A DNA stretch of 10,561 nucleotides from Euperipatoides rowelli (taxonomy: Eukaryota > Onychophora > Udeonychophora > Euonychophora > Peripatopsidae): the NCBI GenBank assembly GCA_003024985.2, contig PXIH01S0012897.1; one strand, given 5' to 3'. This document shows, piece by piece, positions 7,888 to 10,561 of this stretch. Within the stretch, counting starts at the first letter, position 1. Each line of letters opens with the position of its first letter. The notes under the pieces were generated by a model that saw only the letters and a list, made by a program, of their open reading frames with translations, was not told the origin of the DNA and did no database searches. The translations under genes and the position numbers were made by a program.

Positions 7888-8204
7888 AAATATAATTCGC
7901 CTAATTAACCATTCAAATTATAAGATTATCATCTGCAGTCGTAATCATGTCAAATCTTATATTCTAGAAACACTGCTATAATAGCCTGCATGGCAAAAAT
8001 TATTGAAAACAAACTATAAAATTTGATTGTTTTATTAAAAGAAGAACTGGATAGGAAATATAAATCACCTAATTAAGCATTCATATTATAAAGTTATCTA
8101 TGTGCTAAATCATGTCAAACTTTATATTATGGAAGCACTGCTAATAAATACATGCTAAACATTATTATTATTCAAAACAAAATATGATTTTGATTGTTTT
8201 ATTA
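7888..8204. repeat. Diverged tandem duplication, two copies of about 150 bp
   Basis: Copy 1 (about 7888-8037) and copy 2 (about 8056-8204) align end to end. Shared blocks in order are CCTAATTAA, CATTCA-ATTATAA, AATCATGTCAAA, TTATATT, CACTGCTA and TTTGATTGTTTTATTA. Identity is roughly 75-80 per cent by eye, with small indels. The period is about 168 bases, leaving about 18 bases between copies. The divergence means the duplication is old. No coding or RNA-gene content was seen. Confidence 0.8.
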
Positions 8205-8407
8205 TAATGGCATAATGATTATGTAGGTAAATATCATAACATGACCATTAAATATCATTAATTAAATACAGTAAACAAAAATAATTTAAAAATATTTTAG
8301 AAATAAAATGTGCAATTTGTTTTCTTTATTTTAAAAATAGCAACAAAAAAAGTTGTGAAATGCCTTGCATGAGAAATCCAGTAAGTATGCAAGTAGATAC
8401 AGTACAT

Positions 8408-8562
8408 GGGTATGTAAAAATCTCAACCAACAAAATTAAACATCAAATAAAACAGATTAAACAATTGTAAAAAGGAAATTTTTATTAGTGGCGATAATTT
8501 AGAAAAATAAGTAGGGTCAGTAGGTGAAAATCCCAACACAATAATATTAAAGACCAAGAAAT
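8408..8562. repeat. Possible weak direct repeat, two copies of about 40-60 bp
   Basis: GGTATGTAAAAATCTCAACC at 8408 and AGTAGGTGAAAATCCCAACA at about 8519 are similar, and both are followed by A-rich sequence with ATTAAA and CAA blocks. CAGTAC also occurs near both. In such AT-rich DNA part of the likeness may be chance. Confidence 0.4.
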
Positions 8563-8586
8563 AAAAAAATAATTACAGTACCTGCA

Positions 8587-8590
8587 TTAA
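8587..8590. repeat. TTAA at the transposon edge (possible target duplication)
   Basis: TTAA directly precedes GGGGACACGAGGGTC. Kolobok and piggyBac elements insert at TTAA and duplicate it. The matching copy at the other end lies beyond the window, so the duplication is not proven. Confidence 0.45.
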
Positions 8591-9131
8591 GGGGACACGA
8601 GGGTCAAAATTTTTTTTTTTAATATTTGTCAGATTTAAACTTAAATTCATAAATATACTTAGTAGGCTGCTAGGAATGTATAAAAACAAAATCAGCATTC
8701 TGACTGGTAACCATAGAAATGGTGGTCATCTTGTTTTACATACAGGGTCCACTAAGTAAAAATGGTTCAAGAAAATGCTGATAGCTATCAACTCCTAGTT
8801 TTTTAAATTTAATTTTTAANATGATAAATAACATAAATGAATANTTTTTATTTAGTCTATANTATAAATTTCATATTTTGAAGCTAGATTAACTTTTTTA
8901 AGCTTTTTTATGTTTTTTACTTAAGATAAAATGCTTATGGTTTAAATATTAAAACTGCTATAGTAAAAATAATTACCCAATTATGTACTACAATAAGTAA
9001 GGTTACTTTTTACNAAGTTTTAGAATTTTATCTCTTATTAATTTAGGGGAACCATTTTTACATAGCCCAAAATCGACATTCAGAAATAAGTGAATAAAAA
9101 AATACTAACAGTTATAACAATTATTTTTACT
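8591..9131 (-). other. Non-coding 3' region of the transposon
   Basis: Between the transposase stop and the proposed element end there is AT-rich sequence with four of the seven N bases and no open frame. It includes the segment CCATAGAAATGGTGGTCATC (about 8711-8730), a GC-richer island of the sort found in subterminal regions. No second gene is visible. Confidence 0.45.
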
Positions 9132-10561
9132 TCAAAATTCTCCTGCACCATAACTGGGTCCTTCCTTATCTTTAGCTAGTTCTTCTAATCTGGCTTTGTC
9201 CATTTTTTTTCTTTTTTTTTTTGACATCTTTACTACTCTCAGCGACTCTACGTTCAGTGTTTTTTAGACATTTACCATCCATTTTTTTTTACAAGTTTTC
9301 CCATTTCTTTACCAGTAGTTAATCCCAAATCAATGATGGTGTCAGTGAGTGCAGTAGCTCCTTTGTTATACTCACAAATTGCTAATGCAGCTCCAGACTG
9401 CAGAGTTTCCAAAGTTATAAATGTTGTTTTATGAATTTTTCTCCATATGCAGCTGTGCTAACTTTCGCTTATGTTTTGTGTCTTGCCCCTATGACATTTT
9501 TTAAGTAAATGTTCATCAGTTAATCGTTCAAATAATGGTATCAGTAGGCTATAGGGACTATCCATGAAGGAAGAGTTGCATCATGTTTTTTTTCAGCCTT
9601 GAAATGTTCTGGATCTCAGTCTTTTTTTTTCTGCAATTTTGTAAAAGCACCATTTAGCACTACACCGCAAGTGATGAGGGTTATCTGGTGTAGAAACTGA
9701 GTGCAATAAGATAGCCAAAATTGCATTTTTAGTTTCTTCAATGTTTCCCATATTTTCTACAATGGCATTGGCGCATTGCGATAATAACTTTGCCATCGTT
9801 TTCTTCTTGGTGCAGATAACATTCCTTTACCGCCAAGTGTTTTCCCAAGAGCACGAGCATCCATTGCAGCCTTATCCAATCCAGAGTACATTCGTTTTTG
9901 AACATGATTGATGCATTCTTCTTTCAGCNCTTTAAATTCATCCCCATATGGATTTAAGTCTTCATTGCTTTTATAAACTTTACTTTCTCCATCACTCAGC
10001 AATGTGGTATATCTGAATCCTGAAATATCAACCGAGCGAGACCAGAGGTTAATTGCAATAGTTCTTCCCATTTATTTTTCTCTTCTCCATTCATTTTGCC
10101 ACCTACAAGTTCACATTCCATGCAGTATTTTGACATAACATNAAAGTCAATTACAAGTCCTGTTAGCATATCTACTACAGCACCAATACCATACAATGAA
10201 GTATGTCCACGTTTGTGCCAAGATCCATCATATGTGACACCAAGTAACCAATATTTAATATATCATCTGAAGCAAGTTCAGGATTTATATCTAAATATGC
10301 TTGGCGAACCAATTGGTNTGCATCTTCTTAATTATTAACTGCAGTAGTGTACACAATTGATTTATGTATCATTTTATTTATTTTAGAAAATGTTTTATGA
10401 TGCATACTGGTCATCAGCAACATTTAAAACTCACAAAAGTTTATTTAAGCCTGTATTTCCTAGGCTTACTTCACGGCTAGCTAATATGGCTCTCTTGTTA
10501 ATTTCAAATGGTTCACGACTGCTAATTTGATTGTCAATTCTTGTTTGCGACCATTGTTTAC
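9132..10561 (-). pseudogene. Degenerate transposase, 'Mutator-like transposase' family
   Basis: Reading leftward from 10559, REPFEINKRAILASREVSL matches the conserved N-proximal block of this family (in-frame stop at 10431-10433). Then YDGSWHKRGHTSLYGIGAVV (first catalytic D at 10227-10229) and SKYCMEC (CxxC) occur in a second frame. GFRYTTLLSDGESKVY (D at 9991-9993) and KEECINHVQKRM follow in a third frame, then LGGKGML. A further frame at 9593-9796 has ILAILLHSVSTPDNPHH. KCHRGKTQNISES supplies a likely third acidic residue, the E at 9464-9466, and TLETLQSGAALAICEYNKG follows. The C-terminus is GPSYGAGEF before the stop at 9132-9134, the usual YGAG-x-F ending. At least five frame changes and several stops, plus an apparent loss of about 25-30 residues near 10070, make it inactive. 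The 5' end is outside the window. The family call is strong by motif order; whether it is Kolobok or another Mutator relative is less certain. Confidence 0.85.

Larger units (their letters stand above)
7542..8586 (+). other. Intron DNA downstream of the WWE exon
   Basis: AT-rich sequence with no open frame of note and no recognisable RING or Deltex C-terminal exon. It carries a tandem duplication of about 150 bp (7888-8204) and a weaker repeated stretch (8408-8562), described separately. It runs up to the TTAA that borders the transposon on the right. Confidence 0.6.
8591..10561 (-). mobile_element. Mutator-like/Kolobok-type DNA transposon, 3' part
   Basis: The element contains a degenerate transposase on the minus strand (9132 onward) and about 540 bases of non-coding 3' sequence ending at GGGGACACGAGGGTCAAAATTTTT beside TTAA. 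A G-rich start followed by an AT-rich run, next to TTAA, fits the terminal inverted repeat of a Kolobok-type element; this superfamily call is inference. The 5' part, the other terminal repeat and the second TTAA lie beyond 10561. All seven ambiguous bases of the window (8820, 8844, 8862, 9014, 9929, 10142, 10319) lie inside the element. Confidence 0.65.

Noticed and set aside
10096-10338. Plus-strand open frame of 80 codons
   Set aside because: It is the antisense of the conserved YDGSW block of the minus-strand transposase.
1-10561. CRISPR arrays, operons, tRNA or rRNA genes, toxin-antitoxin or phage modules
   Set aside because: No regularly spaced repeats, no tRNA-like cloverleaf, no conserved rRNA segment and no compact gene clusters were seen; the window is clearly eukaryotic.

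Overview
This window looks like draft eukaryotic, metazoan genomic DNA. It is AT-rich and mostly non-coding, with intron-like stretches, canonical GT/AG splice sites, three classes of degenerate transposable element and a few single-base N calls. The only convincing host coding sequence is one exon of a Deltex-like WWE-domain protein on the + strand. The taxon cannot be fixed from the sequence. An invertebrate, possibly an arthropod, is a low-confidence guess. No bacterial, phage or CRISPR-type features were found.

Region by region: positions 1-340 are AT-rich and unassigned. From about 343 to 2686 lies the wreck of a Ty3/Gypsy-type LTR retrotransposon: a gag-like piece, an unrecognised stretch, then the pre-integrase linker and a frameshifted, shortened integrase with its zinc-binding, catalytic and GPY/F parts. 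Protease, reverse transcriptase and RNase H are missing. A polypurine tract (2672-2685) leads into a candidate 3' LTR starting at 2687. A 417-bp GC-rich non-autonomous hAT-like element (2941-3357, ends CAGTGTCG/CGACACTG, 8-bp near-identical target duplications) sits inside that candidate LTR, in the spacer of an imperfect palindrome.

Positions 3560-6892 are AT-rich non-coding DNA, probably intron, with a 17-bp tandem duplication and two hairpins. The exon at 6893-7541 carries a complete WWE domain followed by a Ser/Lys-rich tail. Its upstream phase-1 junction falls where the first and second WWE domains of Deltex proteins meet, so the exon for WWE1 should lie upstream and the RING and Deltex C-terminal exons downstream, all outside the window. 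A second acceptor at 6766 keeps the same frame.

The downstream intron (from 7542) holds an approximately 150-bp tandem duplication (7888-8204) and, from a TTAA at 8587-8590 to the window end, a minus-strand DNA transposon. Its degenerate transposase (9132 to beyond 10561) belongs to the family annotated as 'Mutator-like transposase domain'. The TTAA plus GGGG terminus suggests the Kolobok superfamily. All seven N positions lie inside this element.

The genes do not form a pathway: this is one host gene whose probable introns have collected transposons. I found no convincing new biological system. The most useful leads are the in-frame alternative acceptor, the nested hAT-in-LTR insertion within a palindrome, and the Kolobok-like element with its intact boundary.
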